Source of the DNA: Acinetobacter nectaris CIP 110549
Lineage (GTDB): Bacteria; Pseudomonadota; Gammaproteobacteria; Pseudomonadales; Moraxellaceae
DNA: 64,000 nt
Reading direction: 5' to 3'
NCBI RefSeq assembly: GCF_000488215.1
Contig: NZ_KI530723.1
Location: 62,001-126,000, forward strand
This document shows, piece after piece, positions 43,301 through 52,442 of the stretch. A model generated the notes under the pieces. That model saw nothing but the letters and a program-made list of their open reading frames with translations. It did not search any database and was not told the origin of the DNA. The position numbers and the translations under genes were made by a program. Every line of letters starts with the position of its first letter. Position 1 is the stretch's first letter.

Positions 43301-44707
43301 ATGAATACCTATATTACAAAAACGATTATTCCAATTTCAGTCTGTGCTCTTGTACTGAGTGGTTGTAGTGCTCTCATTAAAACACCTTACCAAGCACCTC
43401 AAGTCAATATTCCTGCAACCTTTCAAAAAAGTCAGCCCAATAATAAGCAAATTTCCATAGATACCTATGCAGATTGCTGGTGGACTTTATTTGGTGATAA
43501 GCATTTAGACCAACTTGTACAACAAGTACTTACACGCAATAATAACCTTGCTGTTGCAGGTCTTACCTTAAAACAAGCACGCTTAAAAGCAGGACTTGCA
43601 GAAAACCAACAAGGACTTCGTGTCAATGCATCTACATCTGTAGGTCATACCATTAATCTAAATAATGGTAGTGAACAATCTCAAGGCATGTCTATAAGTA
43701 CAGGAGTTAGTTATCAAATTGACCTCTTTGGGCAACTTGCACGACAAACTGAAAGTTCAAAATGGGAAGCTTTAGCAACTGAGCAAGACTTACAAGCAAC
43801 AGCTCAAGCACTTGTTGCAACAACAGCCAAACTTTATTGGCAACTTGCCTACTTACATGAAAGCAAAACAACGGCCGAAGAAAGTTTAAATAACTCTCAA
43901 AAGCTTTATAAACTTGTACATATACAATATACCGCAGGTGCTGTTTCCGATGTCGATTTAACTCAAGCAGCACAAGCCGTACAAAGCCAACAAGCCAATT
44001 TAAGCCGTATTGCACAAAGTCTTGTAGAAACACGTACGGCTATTGCAGTTTTACTTCATATTCCTGTACAGCAGTTAGATATTACTGAACCATCTCGCCT
44101 GCCTCAAATTCGTCTTCCCCAAATATCTTCGGGTTTACCAGCCGATATTTTATCGAGACGACCTGACTTAAAAGCGGCTGAATTAAGATTGCGTGAAGCT
44201 TTAGCCAATAAAGATGCTGTCAAAGCCAGTTTCTATCCTGCAATGAGTCTAACAAGTGGACTTGGTGCAAGTAGTACTTCTCTTACACAGCTTATAAAAA
44301 ATCCTGTCCTAACTTTAGGGGCAAACTTAAGCTTACCTTTCATACAGTACAATGATATGAAAAAGAGTATTGCTGTGAGTCAACTTGACTATGAGAAAGC
44401 AATTTTGCAGTATCGCCAAACGCTCTACCAAGCATTTGCAGATGTTGAAAATGCACTATCTAACCGTACAGAACTTGATTATCAAGTGACAGCCCAAGCC
44501 AAAAACTTAGCTCTATCACAAAAAGCCGAACGACTCGTGCTTGTACAATATAAATATGGTGCTGTTGCATTAAAGAATCTGTTAGATCAGCAAGAAAACA
44601 CTCGCGCAGCTCAACTGAGCTTAGTGAATACCAAACAGAGCCAATACAATGCTTATGTCACACTCATGCAAGCATTAGGTGGTAGTCCAATCACACAACT
44701 GCCATAA
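43301..44707 (+). CDS. Outer membrane factor lipoprotein of the MacAB pump (NodT/OprM family)
   Basis: A 468-residue TolC-fold protein with lipoprotein signal peptide (L-S-G-C, Cys22). It has two outer-membrane-efflux repeats with long coiled coils and the family sequence L-P-A-D-I-L-S-R-R-P-D-L-K-A-A-E-L. It begins three bases after macB, so the pump has its own dedicated exit duct instead of relying on a shared TolC. It ends at a strong terminator. Confidence 0.94.
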   Translation: MNTYITKTIIPISVCALVLSGCSALIKTPYQAPQVNIPATFQKSQPNNKQISIDTYADCWWTLFGDKHLDQLVQQVLTRNNNLAVAGLTLKQARLKAGLAENQQGLRVNASTSVGHTINLNNGSEQSQGMSISTGVSYQIDLFGQLARQTESSKWEALATEQDLQATAQALVATTAKLYWQLAYLHESKTTAEESLNNSQKLYKLVHIQYTAGAVSDVDLTQAAQAVQSQQANLSRIAQSLVETRTAIAVLLHIPVQQLDITEPSRLPQIRLPQISSGLPADILSRRPDLKAAELRLREALANKDAVKASFYPAMSLTSGLGASSTSLTQLIKNPVLTLGANLSLPFIQYNDMKKSIAVSQLDYEKAILQYRQTLYQAFADVENALSNRTELDYQVTAQAKNLALSQKAERLVLVQYKYGAVALKNLLDQQENTRAAQLSLVNTKQSQYNAYVTLMQALGGSPITQLP

Positions 44708-44709
44708 AT

Positions 44710-44739
44710 AAAAAAGGCGACTTAATAGTCGCCTTTTTT
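44710..44739. terminator. Bidirectional terminator between the MacAB operon and fabI
   Basis: Thirteen-bp perfect stem (44710-44722 with 44727-44739) with loop TAAT and A/T runs on both sides. It serves both convergent transcripts. Confidence 0.92.
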
Positions 44740-44752
44740 ACATGAATAATGA

Positions 44753-45556
44753 TTATTCATCATCCATAATTGCTGGGCTCATACCTACAGTATTGAAGCC
44801 TGCATCTACATACATAATTTCACCAGTAATGCCTGATGCCCATGGAGAACATAGGAACAATGCAGCATTACCCACTTCTTCAATCGTTACATTGCGTTTA
44901 AGTGGTGAGATTTTTTCGTTTGCATCAAGCATTTTACGGAAAGATTTAATGCCTGAAGCTGCAAGTGTACGAATTGGACCTGCTGAAATTGCATTTACAC
45001 GAATACCATCTTGACCTAGGCTAGATGCTAAGTAACGAACACCCGCTTCTAAAGATGCTTTTGCCATACCCATAACATTGTAGTTCGGCATTACACGCTC
45101 AGAACCCTGATACGTCAATGTTAATAAGCAGCCTTGACGTGCTTGTAATAGTGGTTTTGCAGCACGTGCCATTGCAACAAAGCTATATGCGCTAATATCA
45201 TGTGCAACTTTAAAACCTTCACGGTCAGTCACATCTGTAAAGTCACCATCTAACGTATGAGCAGGTGCAAAACCAATTGAGTGAACAACCCCGTCTAAAC
45301 CATCCCAATGTTTTGCTAGTTCAGAAAAAGCTGTTTCAATTTCTGCATCAACAGCAACATCGCAAGGGAAAACAAGTGTAGAGCCAAACTTTTCAGCGAA
45401 CTCATCAACACGTTTTTTGAGCTTTTCATTTGGATATGTGAATGCTAACTCTGCCCCTTCACGGTGTAATGCTTGTGCAATACCATACGCAATAGATAAC
45501 TTACTTGCTACACCAGCGATTAAAAAACGCTTACCTGTTAATAGTCCTTGTGCCAT
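44753..45556 (-). CDS. fabI: Enoyl-ACP reductase (NADH)
   Basis: A 267-residue short-chain dehydrogenase of fatty acid elongation. The N-terminal segment is [25 protein letters not shown] is conserved. The catalytic pair Tyr and Lys lies in Y-N-V-M-G-M-A-K. FabI is the target of triclosan. A single gene with its own upstream region. Confidence 0.98.
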   Translation of the reverse strand: MAQGLLTGKRFLIAGVASKLSIAYGIAQALHREGAELAFTYPNEKLKKRVDEFAEKFGSTLVFPCDVAVDAEIETAFSELAKHWDGLDGVVHSIGFAPAHTLDGDFTDVTDREGFKVAHDISAYSFVAMARAAKPLLQARQGCLLTLTYQGSERVMPNYNVMGMAKASLEAGVRYLASSLGQDGIRVNAISAGPIRTLAASGIKSFRKMLDANEKISPLKRNVTIEEVGNAALFLCSPWASGITGEIMYVDAGFNTVGMSPAIMDDE

Positions 45557-45659
45557 TTTATATTCTCTCGTTAAAAGCTATTCGTGAAATAATGCCTATT
45601 TTGGACATTTTTAGAAATTGCATAAAGCATCTTTTTTCATTTTTTTGGTCTTTTCATAT

Positions 45660-45690
45660 AAAAAGTCGCCTTTGCAGTTACAAAGACGAC
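45660..45690 (-). terminator. Terminator of the BI-1/YccA gene
   Basis: Ten-bp stem (45665-45674 with 45681-45690, one G-T pair on the minus-strand RNA), six-base loop, followed on the minus strand by five T. It lies 26 bases after the gene's stop. Confidence 0.82.
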
Positions 45691-45716
45691 CTCATAAAAT
45701 CATTTAGAAGAATGAA

Positions 45717-46448
45717 TTAGTCATTCGACAAAAGACCAATTAAACGTAAGAATGAAATATACATCCATACCAATGTTGCAAGTAATGAAATTGCACATGT
45801 CCATTCAAATGACTGTGGCGCACGTTGCGCTGCTGCATTTTCAATTAAGTCAAAATCTAGAATAAGATTTAATGATGCAATCACTGCAACAAATGCGGCA
45901 AAACCTATGCCTAACCAGTTACTTTGGAATACATATGGAATCGATGAGCTAAAAATAAGCCCCATGACCATTTGTACAACAAATACAAGTGCAATTGCTA
46001 AAGTTGCCGACATCACAACAGCTTTAAACTTTTCAGTCGCACGAATAATTTGGAACTTATACAGACCAAATAATGCAAGTGTCGTTACAAATGTTGCAAG
46101 CAGTGCTTGTAACGGTGCACCCGGATACTTCATTTGAAAAACAAATGAAACGCCACCTAAAAAAGCACCTTCAAATAATGCATAAGGTACTGCAAGCATT
46201 GGGGCTGTATTGGGTTTAAACACTGTAACTAATGCAAGAATCATTGCACCAATTGCACCGACCAAACTTGCTGCACCTGCAATCGCAGTATTGATTGTAA
46301 GTGCACAATAAAAGAAAATGGCTAACCCGACTGCTGCTGCAATACCTGTTAGAAGAACTGACTTACCAATAGTCCCTTGAATGGTCATTGGCTTTTGATA
46401 ATCGGCGTAAGTTTCAACGCGCGTTAAAATAGGATTATTACTTTGCAT
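45717..46448 (-). CDS. Bax inhibitor-1/YccA-like membrane protein
   Basis: A 243-residue integral membrane protein with seven hydrophobic helices after a cytoplasmic N-terminus of about 28 residues. It ends in the acidic S-N-D and carries D-F-D-L-I-E-N-A-A in the penultimate loop, a typical BI-1/YccA family acidic segment. Members act as pH-sensitive calcium leak channels or modulate FtsH; the role here is unknown. Monocistronic with its own terminator. Confidence 0.87.
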   Translation of the reverse strand: MQSNNPILTRVETYADYQKPMTIQGTIGKSVLLTGIAAAVGLAIFFYCALTINTAIAGAASLVGAIGAMILALVTVFKPNTAPMLAVPYALFEGAFLGGVSFVFQMKYPGAPLQALLATFVTTLALFGLYKFQIIRATEKFKAVVMSATLAIALVFVVQMVMGLIFSSSIPYVFQSNWLGIGFAAFVAVIASLNLILDFDLIENAAAQRAPQSFEWTCAISLLATLVWMYISFLRLIGLLSND

Positions 46449-46549
46449 TGTTTAACTCTAATTTCTAAAGATTATTGAGATATACGTATTAGTTTAATGC
46501 TTTTCAAGGCGTCATCATATATTGCATCATGTGTTTTTGTAACTTCATT

Positions 46550-47431
46550 TTATTTTTTTATAAGATAATGTCTTTCTATGGACAATTCACCGACTTTAGA
46601 TATTTCTAAAATAATTAACGGCGCAATATAAGGGTCCGCCACAATACCAGGTACGGTATAAAAAAGTGTTTCACCCAATACATATTGAGCACCACAATGA
46701 TTATGACCATTGAGGCTCACTTTCACCCCATACTTATATAATAGCACAGTAATCTCTTCACAATTCCATAAATTATGTGCATTCAAGTTTGGATCTAAAG
46801 CATAATGACCAACCACAACAACCTGCTGTTGCACTTGTTGGGCTTCAATCAGTTGTTCTTCTAACCATTCAAGTTGACTTGGACTTAAAGCACCATTCCA
46901 AGACTTTGCATATTGCTTTTTTTCTTGAGCCAAATGACTTAACTGCAGTTTTGCATCTAAATATTCTTGCGCACTTGAGTGATATGCATGCAAACTCCGA
47001 TCATTACCATCAATCATAATGAAACGAAAGTGACCTAAAGACCATGAGTGATAACGAATAGGAACATGATAGTTAGGGTCTACTTGAAATTGTGAGAACA
47101 TCGCTTTTGCATCATGATTCCCCAAAACAAACAAATGAGGATGACATAGATCCTCATAAGGTTTTATAACAGCAGGATAGTCCTGCCATGCACGATCGAC
47201 AATATCACCCAATGTAACGACTAAATCTAATGATCGCTGATTTAAAAAGTGCATGACTTTCGTCATTTTCTTGGGCATTACTCGAAAGTAGCAACGCTCC
47301 TCTAAATCATCTTCTAAGTTGGCATATTGTGGGTCTGCCAAAAATGCAATCCGAAATTTATCTTCATGTTTTAAGCTAAATTCTGGATAGTTTAATAGCT
47401 TCTCTAAAATAGCCTCATCAGAAAATTGCAT
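46550..47431 (-). CDS. Metallophosphoesterase, ADP-ribose/CDP-alcohol pyrophosphatase-like, end of ugp operon
   Basis: A 293-residue calcineurin-type phosphoesterase without signal peptide, so cytoplasmic. The metal motifs are D33-P-Q35, G75-D-I-V-D79, G104-N-H-D107, G208-H and G242-H-N-H245. The first motif is D-x-Q, not the usual D-x-H, and is followed by Y-A-N-L-E-D. That form is characteristic of the Mn-dependent ADP-ribose/CDP-alcohol pyrophosphatase (ADPRM) family; N-G-A-L-S-P-S-Q-L-E-W-L also fits. It starts three bases after ugpE, so it belongs to the Pho-box-controlled uptake operon. It probably releases phosphate or glycerol phosphate from an imported or derived diester; the substrate is inferred. 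Confidence 0.82.
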   Translation of the reverse strand: MQFSDEAILEKLLNYPEFSLKHEDKFRIAFLADPQYANLEDDLEERCYFRVMPKKMTKVMHFLNQRSLDLVVTLGDIVDRAWQDYPAVIKPYEDLCHPHLFVLGNHDAKAMFSQFQVDPNYHVPIRYHSWSLGHFRFIMIDGNDRSLHAYHSSAQEYLDAKLQLSHLAQEKKQYAKSWNGALSPSQLEWLEEQLIEAQQVQQQVVVVGHYALDPNLNAHNLWNCEEITVLLYKYGVKVSLNGHNHCGAQYVLGETLFYTVPGIVADPYIAPLIILEISKVGELSIERHYLIKK

Positions 47432-47434
47432 TAT

Positions 47435-48259
47435 TTATCGAATTCCTGCTCGCATAAATGATTGTACAAACTGCTTTTGGAAGAAAATAAATAGTACAAG
47501 TAATGGTAAAGATGTCATGAGTGTCGCAGCACTTACCAATGCCCATTGAACACCCTGCTCAGGTGCAGAAAATAATTGTAAGCCAACCGTTAGTGGCCTC
47601 ACATCTACAGAGTCTGTAATCACAAGCGGCCATAAAAAGTCATTCCAGTGAAAACTTACCGACACCAAGATAAAAGCAACATATACAGGGAATGCAAGTG
47701 GTACATAAACTTTCCATAAGATTCCCCAATGGCTTGCACCTTCAATCATTGCAGCTTCTTCTAAAACAACAGGAATACTTTTAAAAGTTTGACGCAATAA
47801 GAAGATAGCAAACGCAGAGCAGAAATATGGTAATGCGATACCAACCAATGTATTACGTAAACCTAAAGAACCAATCGTTTGGTAATTCTGTAGAATAAGT
47901 ACATCAGGGCTAATCATAAGCTGCAATAAAATCAGCGAAAATAATAATCCTTTTCCCTTTAAAGGAAATCGAACCAAAGCATAAGCAGCCAAAGTCGCAA
48001 GCACAAGTTGTACACAAACAATTAAAATTACCAACAGCGAGGTATTTAAAAAGTATTTTGCAAAGGGTGCTGCATGCCACGCTTGAATAAAGTTATCTAC
48101 AGTTACAGGAGAAAATAAAACAAACTGCCCTTGTAGTTCGACAGGATGAAATGCCGTCCATACGGCCAATAGCAAAGGTAATAGCCACAACAATGCACCA
48201 CCCCAAACGAGTGTCCAAAGAACAGATGGAATAACCTTATCTTTAAAGAAATTTGGCAT
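47435..48259 (-). CDS. ugpE: ABC transporter permease, UgpE-like (glycerol-3-phosphate/glycerophosphodiester uptake)
   Basis: A 274-residue carbohydrate-uptake type (CUT1) permease with six membrane helices and the EAA loop E-E-A-A-M-I-E-G-A-S-H-W-G-I-L-W-K-V-Y-V-P-L-A. It pairs with the UgpA-like permease. The ATG at 48259 shares one base with the upstream stop (TAATG); another ATG lies at 48271. It is followed after three bases by the metallophosphoesterase. Assignment to glycerol-phosphate rather than sugar uptake comes from the Pho box and operon content. Confidence 0.85.
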   Translation of the reverse strand: MPNFFKDKVIPSVLWTLVWGGALLWLLPLLLAVWTAFHPVELQGQFVLFSPVTVDNFIQAWHAAPFAKYFLNTSLLVILIVCVQLVLATLAAYALVRFPLKGKGLLFSLILLQLMISPDVLILQNYQTIGSLGLRNTLVGIALPYFCSAFAIFLLRQTFKSIPVVLEEAAMIEGASHWGILWKVYVPLAFPVYVAFILVSVSFHWNDFLWPLVITDSVDVRPLTVGLQLFSAPEQGVQWALVSAATLMTSLPLLVLFIFFQKQFVQSFMRAGIR

Positions 48260-49164
48260 TATTGGTACCATGTCTTTTTATCTAAGAAATAAAACTTTAG
48301 CCATGCCAAAGTTGCCAACATCACCAATAAAACAATTGTCATTGCAGATGCAGATGCTGTATCCCAATAACTAAATGCAGTTTGATAAATATAAAACAGT
48401 AATAATGTTGTGCTGTTATCTGGCCCACCATTAGTCATTGCAATAATGACATCTGCTAAACGAAAAGCATTTAATGTTGCATTAATTAAAATGAAAATAG
48501 TGGTTGGCATAAGTAAAGGCCACTGTACTTTCCAAAAGAAGTGAGATGCAGATGCACCTTCTACCCTTGCCGCTTCATATAACTTTGTATCTTGCTGTTG
48601 TAATGCTGCAAGATAAAAAATCATAAAGAAACCAGCTTCTCTCCATACAGTTACAGCCATTAAACTGTAAAGCGAAACATGTGGGTCGCCTAACCAGTTA
48701 ATAGAAGAAAAACCCAAACTATTTAACCAGTGGTTAAGTACCCCAGTTTGTGGGCTATAGAAGAACAACCATAGATTTGCAATCGCAATCATTGGCAACA
48801 ATGATGGTAAAAAAAAGGCACTTCGCAGTAATCCTCGCCCCTTACAAGGACGATTAACTGCAAGTGCCATAAGTAAAGCTAAGCCACAAGATAATGGAAT
48901 CGTGATTAGTGCATAAAATAATGTATTTTTTACAGATTGAATAAATACAGGATCTTGCATAATACTTTGATAATTTTGAAGCCCTGCAAATTTAGCAGGA
49001 CTCCCACCATGGCCAGCAAGTAAACTTTGCCAAAATGTTGCAATGACTGGATAGTGTGTAAATGCAACCAAGAAAACCAATGCAGGTAATAGCAACAAAT
49101 ACCCATAAACTTGCTTTGACAATATGCTTGGTCGCATTGTTACAGCAGGACTTACTCCAGACAT
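48259..49164 (-). CDS. ugpA: ABC transporter permease, UgpA-like
   Basis: A 301-residue CUT1 permease with six membrane helices and the EAA loop Y-E-A-A-R-V-E-G-A-S-A-S-H-F-F-W-K-V-Q-W-P-L-L. Together with UgpE it forms the membrane channel, driven by UgpC and fed by UgpB. The N-terminus (S-P-A-V-T-M-R-P-S) precedes the first helix. It lies nine bases after ugpB. Confidence 0.86.
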   Translation of the reverse strand: MSGVSPAVTMRPSILSKQVYGYLLLLPALVFLVAFTHYPVIATFWQSLLAGHGGSPAKFAGLQNYQSIMQDPVFIQSVKNTLFYALITIPLSCGLALLMALAVNRPCKGRGLLRSAFFLPSLLPMIAIANLWLFFYSPQTGVLNHWLNSLGFSSINWLGDPHVSLYSLMAVTVWREAGFFMIFYLAALQQQDTKLYEAARVEGASASHFFWKVQWPLLMPTTIFILINATLNAFRLADVIIAMTNGGPDNSTTLLLFYIYQTAFSYWDTASASAMTIVLLVMLATLAWLKFYFLDKKTWYQ

Positions 49165-49173
49165 TTTAACCTC

Positions 49174-50442
49174 TTACTGATAAGGTTTTAATAAACGATC
49201 TGCTTGCGACTGTGCACTCTTCAATGCATTATCTGCCGAGTCACGACCTGTTACTGTTGCTTCGATTGCACGGTTAAGTAATTCTTTAACTTGTAAACTG
49301 CGATACGTAGAAAGTTCAGGTTGTGAATATTTCAACTGCTCACGTGCAACCAATGCTTGTGGATATTGTTTCGCATATGCTTGCATAGATTTGGTTTCCC
49401 ATGCAGCAGGTGATGTTGCGATGTATCCTGTTGCAATACTCCAACGTGCTGCCTGCTCAGGTTCAGATAACCAACGAACCAATTTTAATGCTGCTTTTTG
49501 TTGATCTGGTGTCATCCCACTAAACATATAAAGACTACCACCACCTGTTGGACTACCACGTTGTGTCTTCTCAGGAATCATACTTACACCAAATGGAAAC
49601 TTCGCTTTTTGACGAATTTCACCTAGGTTACCTGTCGATAAGAAAACCATTGCCGATTTACCATCAATAAAGTCTTGTGGCGTCGTACTGTCAGCAATAA
49701 CACCTTTTGGAGAAACATTATACTTCACAGATAGATCATGTAAAAAGCTTAAAGCCTCCACAGTCTTAGGCGTGTAATATGTGACTGCTGTGCCTTTACC
49801 ATTATCTAAATGTCCACCATTTGATGCGACAAATGCTTGGTAGGGCCAATAACCATTTGGCGTATTTGAAGGAACTTCAACACCCCATTGAGTGACTGTA
49901 TTTCCTTGACGAATCGTAAGTTTTTTACCGTACTCGGCAAGTTCTTGCCACGTTTGTGGTGGATGCTCAGGATTTAAACCAGCTTTTTTAAATGCTTCTT
50001 TATTCCAATACATAACATTGGTAGAACGTTGGAAAGGCACACTCCATACTTTTCCATCAATATGACGGATAAAAGCAGGATAAAAATGGCTTAACCACTT
50101 TTGCCCTTCAGGGTCATTCTTTACTAAATCAGAAACAGGAATAATTGCACCCGCATCTTTTAAAGAATAAACCTCAATATCGCCCATTACAGCAACTTGT
50201 GGCGCATTATGACCACGATATGCGGTTAATGCTTTTGTCACGGTTGTCACATAATCACCTGTATAAACAGGGCTAATTTTAATATCTGGATTTTGTTTCA
50301 TGAAATCATTTACAAGCCCTTCAATTGTGCCTTGCACTTTTCCACCAACAACAATTGGATAGTACATTTGCAAAGTGACTGGTGCTGCAAAACTTGCCGA
50401 GCCTACTGCCAATAACAACATTGCTCCAAGACGTTTAATCAT
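49174..50442 (-). CDS. ugpB: ABC transporter periplasmic binding protein, UgpB-like
   Basis: A 422-residue extracellular solute-binding protein (family 1). The signal peptide spans about residues 1-19 (ends S-A-S-F-A, then A-P-V-T-L). V-P-F-Q-R-S-T-N-V-M-Y-W-N-K-E-A-F-K-K-A-G-L resembles E. coli UgpB, including the S-T-x-V-x-Y-Y/W-N-K pattern. The ATG at 50442 has AGGAG eight bases upstream and overlaps the ugpC stop by four bases. The expected ligand is glycerol-3-phosphate or a glycerophosphodiester such as glycerophosphocholine. Confidence 0.88.
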   Translation of the reverse strand: MIKRLGAMLLLAVGSASFAAPVTLQMYYPIVVGGKVQGTIEGLVNDFMKQNPDIKISPVYTGDYVTTVTKALTAYRGHNAPQVAVMGDIEVYSLKDAGAIIPVSDLVKNDPEGQKWLSHFYPAFIRHIDGKVWSVPFQRSTNVMYWNKEAFKKAGLNPEHPPQTWQELAEYGKKLTIRQGNTVTQWGVEVPSNTPNGYWPYQAFVASNGGHLDNGKGTAVTYYTPKTVEALSFLHDLSVKYNVSPKGVIADSTTPQDFIDGKSAMVFLSTGNLGEIRQKAKFPFGVSMIPEKTQRGSPTGGGSLYMFSGMTPDQQKAALKLVRWLSEPEQAARWSIATGYIATSPAAWETKSMQAYAKQYPQALVAREQLKYSQPELSTYRSLQVKELLNRAIEATVTGRDSADNALKSAQSQADRLLKPYQ

Positions 50443-51551
50443 GAAACTTTCTCCTGAGATGATAATGATATATTTGTATTTTGTTCTAAAGACTTTAAGT
50501 AATAGCGATTTAACGCCTTCCCCGTAAAAATATATTGAGCCTCTTGATCCCAATCTAAACCAACAGTTTGACCTACCGAATATTGGTGTAATCCAGTAAG
50601 TTTGACCGTAACTTGGCTTTGAGGCTGTGCATCAAGCTCACACAATAAAAGTGTATCTGCACCTAAATATTCATAGCTGATTACCGTTGCCGTCATCTTT
50701 CCTTGCGTCGCTGAAATAATCTTAATTGCTTCAGCACGAAGCCCCATTGAAATTTCTTTTTCATCAATATGTGGAATAAATGCTTTTCCACCAACACCAT
50801 AACCGTGACTAACTGAATTTAAGGGGAAGATATTCATCGCAGGTGCACCAATGAACTGTGCGACAAAACCATTGCATGGATCATTGTATAATTCTGTTGG
50901 ATGACCAATTTGTTCAATATGACCGCTGTTCATCAGTACAATACGATCAGCCATAGTCATGGCTTCAGTTTGGTCATGTGTTACATAAATAAGAGTTAAA
51001 CCCAATTGTTGTTGGAGCTGTCTAATTTCTCTACGCATAGTTTGGCGTAGTCTTGCATCTAAGTTAGATAAAGGCTCATCCATTAAACATAATGGTCTTT
51101 TCGAAATAACTGCTCTGCCAAGGGCAACACGCTGTTGTTGTCCACCTGAAAGCTGTGCAGGTAAACGATCTAATAATGCGTCTAACTCTAATAATTTTGC
51201 GGTTTCATTTAATCTTTTTTCAAAAGTCGATTTATCTTCTTTTCTTGCTTTTAAACCAAATAATAGATTTTCACGAATCGTTAAATGTGGAAATAATGCG
51301 TAAGATTGAAATACCATCGATAAATGGCGATCTGCAGGGCCTAAATTATTCACATTTTTTTCTTTTAATAATATTTCACCTGCATCGGCATACTCTAAAC
51401 CTGCAATTGTTCTGAGTAATGTGGTCTTTCCACAGCCTGATGGACCAAGTAATGCAATAAATTCACCAGCCTGAACCTGAAAACTAATTTCATCCAGTGC
51501 AACTTTATTGCCCCAGCTTTTTTTAATTCTATTTAAGGTAAGGTGACTCAT
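50439..51551 (-). CDS. ugpC: ABC transporter ATP-binding protein, UgpC-like
   Basis: A 370-residue MalK/UgpC-type ATPase. Walker A is G-P-S-G-C-G-K-T-T, the signature L-S-G-G-Q-Q-Q-R, and Walker B L-C-L-M-D-E-P-L-S-N-L-D. The C-terminal TOBE regulatory domain includes M-G-L-R-A-E-A. It is the first gene of ugpC-ugpB-ugpA-ugpE-phosphoesterase, unlike the E. coli order ugpBAECQ. A three-unit Pho box lies about 50 bases upstream of the ATG, implying induction by phosphate limitation. Confidence 0.9.
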   Translation of the reverse strand: MSHLTLNRIKKSWGNKVALDEISFQVQAGEFIALLGPSGCGKTTLLRTIAGLEYADAGEILLKEKNVNNLGPADRHLSMVFQSYALFPHLTIRENLLFGLKARKEDKSTFEKRLNETAKLLELDALLDRLPAQLSGGQQQRVALGRAVISKRPLCLMDEPLSNLDARLRQTMRREIRQLQQQLGLTLIYVTHDQTEAMTMADRIVLMNSGHIEQIGHPTELYNDPCNGFVAQFIGAPAMNIFPLNSVSHGYGVGGKAFIPHIDEKEISMGLRAEAIKIISATQGKMTATVISYEYLGADTLLLCELDAQPQSQVTVKLTGLHQYSVGQTVGLDWDQEAQYIFTGKALNRYYLKSLEQNTNISLSSQEKVS

Positions 51552-51599
51552 AATTTATCTAGACTATTCTTATTAAAGAGCAATAAGAATGAATAAATA

Positions 51600-51630
51600 A
51601 AAAGACATTTTTATGACAGAAAAGTGACCT
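51600..51630 (-). promoter_or_regulatory. Pho box (PhoB site) upstream of ugpC
   Basis: On the minus strand three 11-bp units follow each other: AGGTCACTTTT, CTGTCATAAAA and ATGTCTTTTTA. The middle one carries the exact PhoB half-site CTGTCAT plus an A/T spacer; the flanking ones are degenerate. Orientation is toward ugpC, and the distance leaves room for a -10 box (an AT-rich TATTTATTCA stretch) and a leader of about 40 bases. Confidence 0.82.
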
Positions 51631-51715
51631 TTTAATGATAATAAATAATCACCATTAAAATAAAAATTAAATATCAGAAAATTTTAAATATTCAATAATT
51701 GTATTATGTTATAAA

Positions 51716-51744
51716 AAAAGCCCTTAATATGATTAAGGGCTTTT
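51716..51744 (-). terminator. Terminator of orn
   Basis: Thirteen-bp perfect stem (51716-51728 with 51732-51744) with a three-base loop, T-run on the minus strand, 23 bases after the orn stop. Confidence 0.88.
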
Positions 51745-51767
51745 AAATTTTCATTACTTAAATGAAA

Positions 51768-52325
51768 TTAATCATCATTGGTAATAAAGAAATATTCACG
51801 ATAATATTTTAACTCACGAATTGAATCACGAATATCATCCAAGGCCAAATGAGAAGCTTCCTTTTTAAGCCCGCTCATAATTTCAGGACGCCAGCGTTTT
51901 GCAAGCTCTTTCACAGAAGATACATCTAAATTACGATAGTGGAAAAACTGCTCAAGCTCAGGCATTAAACGGTGCATAAAACGACGGTCTTGGCAAATCG
52001 AGTTCCCACACATTGGCGAAGACTTTGGAGAAACCCATTTCTTTAAAAATGCAATGGTTTGCTCTTCTGCGTCGCGTACAGTCAATTGACTACGACGCAC
52101 ACGCCCGATCAAACCTGACTGTCCATGCTGGCGTGTATTCCACTCATCCATACCATTTAAAATTTGGTCAGACTGATGAATTGCCAATACAGGCCCTTCA
52201 GCAAGCACATTTAAATTATCATCAGTTACAATGGTTGCAATCTCAATAATCTTATCATTATCAGTATCTAAACCTGTCATTTCGAGGTCAATCCAAATTA
52301 ACCGTGTATCTACTGTGCTGCTCAT
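51768..52325 (-). CDS. orn: Oligoribonuclease
   Basis: A 185-residue DEDDh 3'-5' exonuclease that degrades short RNAs, including the pGpG dinucleotide from cyclic di-GMP breakdown. The first motif is [12 protein letters not shown]; the late [10 protein letters not shown] segment carries the catalytic H and D. The ATG at 52325 matches the family N-terminus; the TTG at 52343 is rejected. It is divergent from rsgA, as in many gammaproteobacteria. Confidence 0.97.
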   Translation of the reverse strand: MSSTVDTRLIWIDLEMTGLDTDNDKIIEIATIVTDDNLNVLAEGPVLAIHQSDQILNGMDEWNTRQHGQSGLIGRVRRSQLTVRDAEEQTIAFLKKWVSPKSSPMCGNSICQDRRFMHRLMPELEQFFHYRNLDVSSVKELAKRWRPEIMSGLKKEASHLALDDIRDSIRELKYYREYFFITNDD

Positions 52326-52442
52326 GAAATCAGTTCTTATCAACTTAAAACATGAATAGTAGCAAATTTATTGCTTCTTGGCTGTAATTGAACCGTGCTT
52401 CATGCTATTTTTGCCGTCTCTTAACTGGTTTTTAATATGTGA

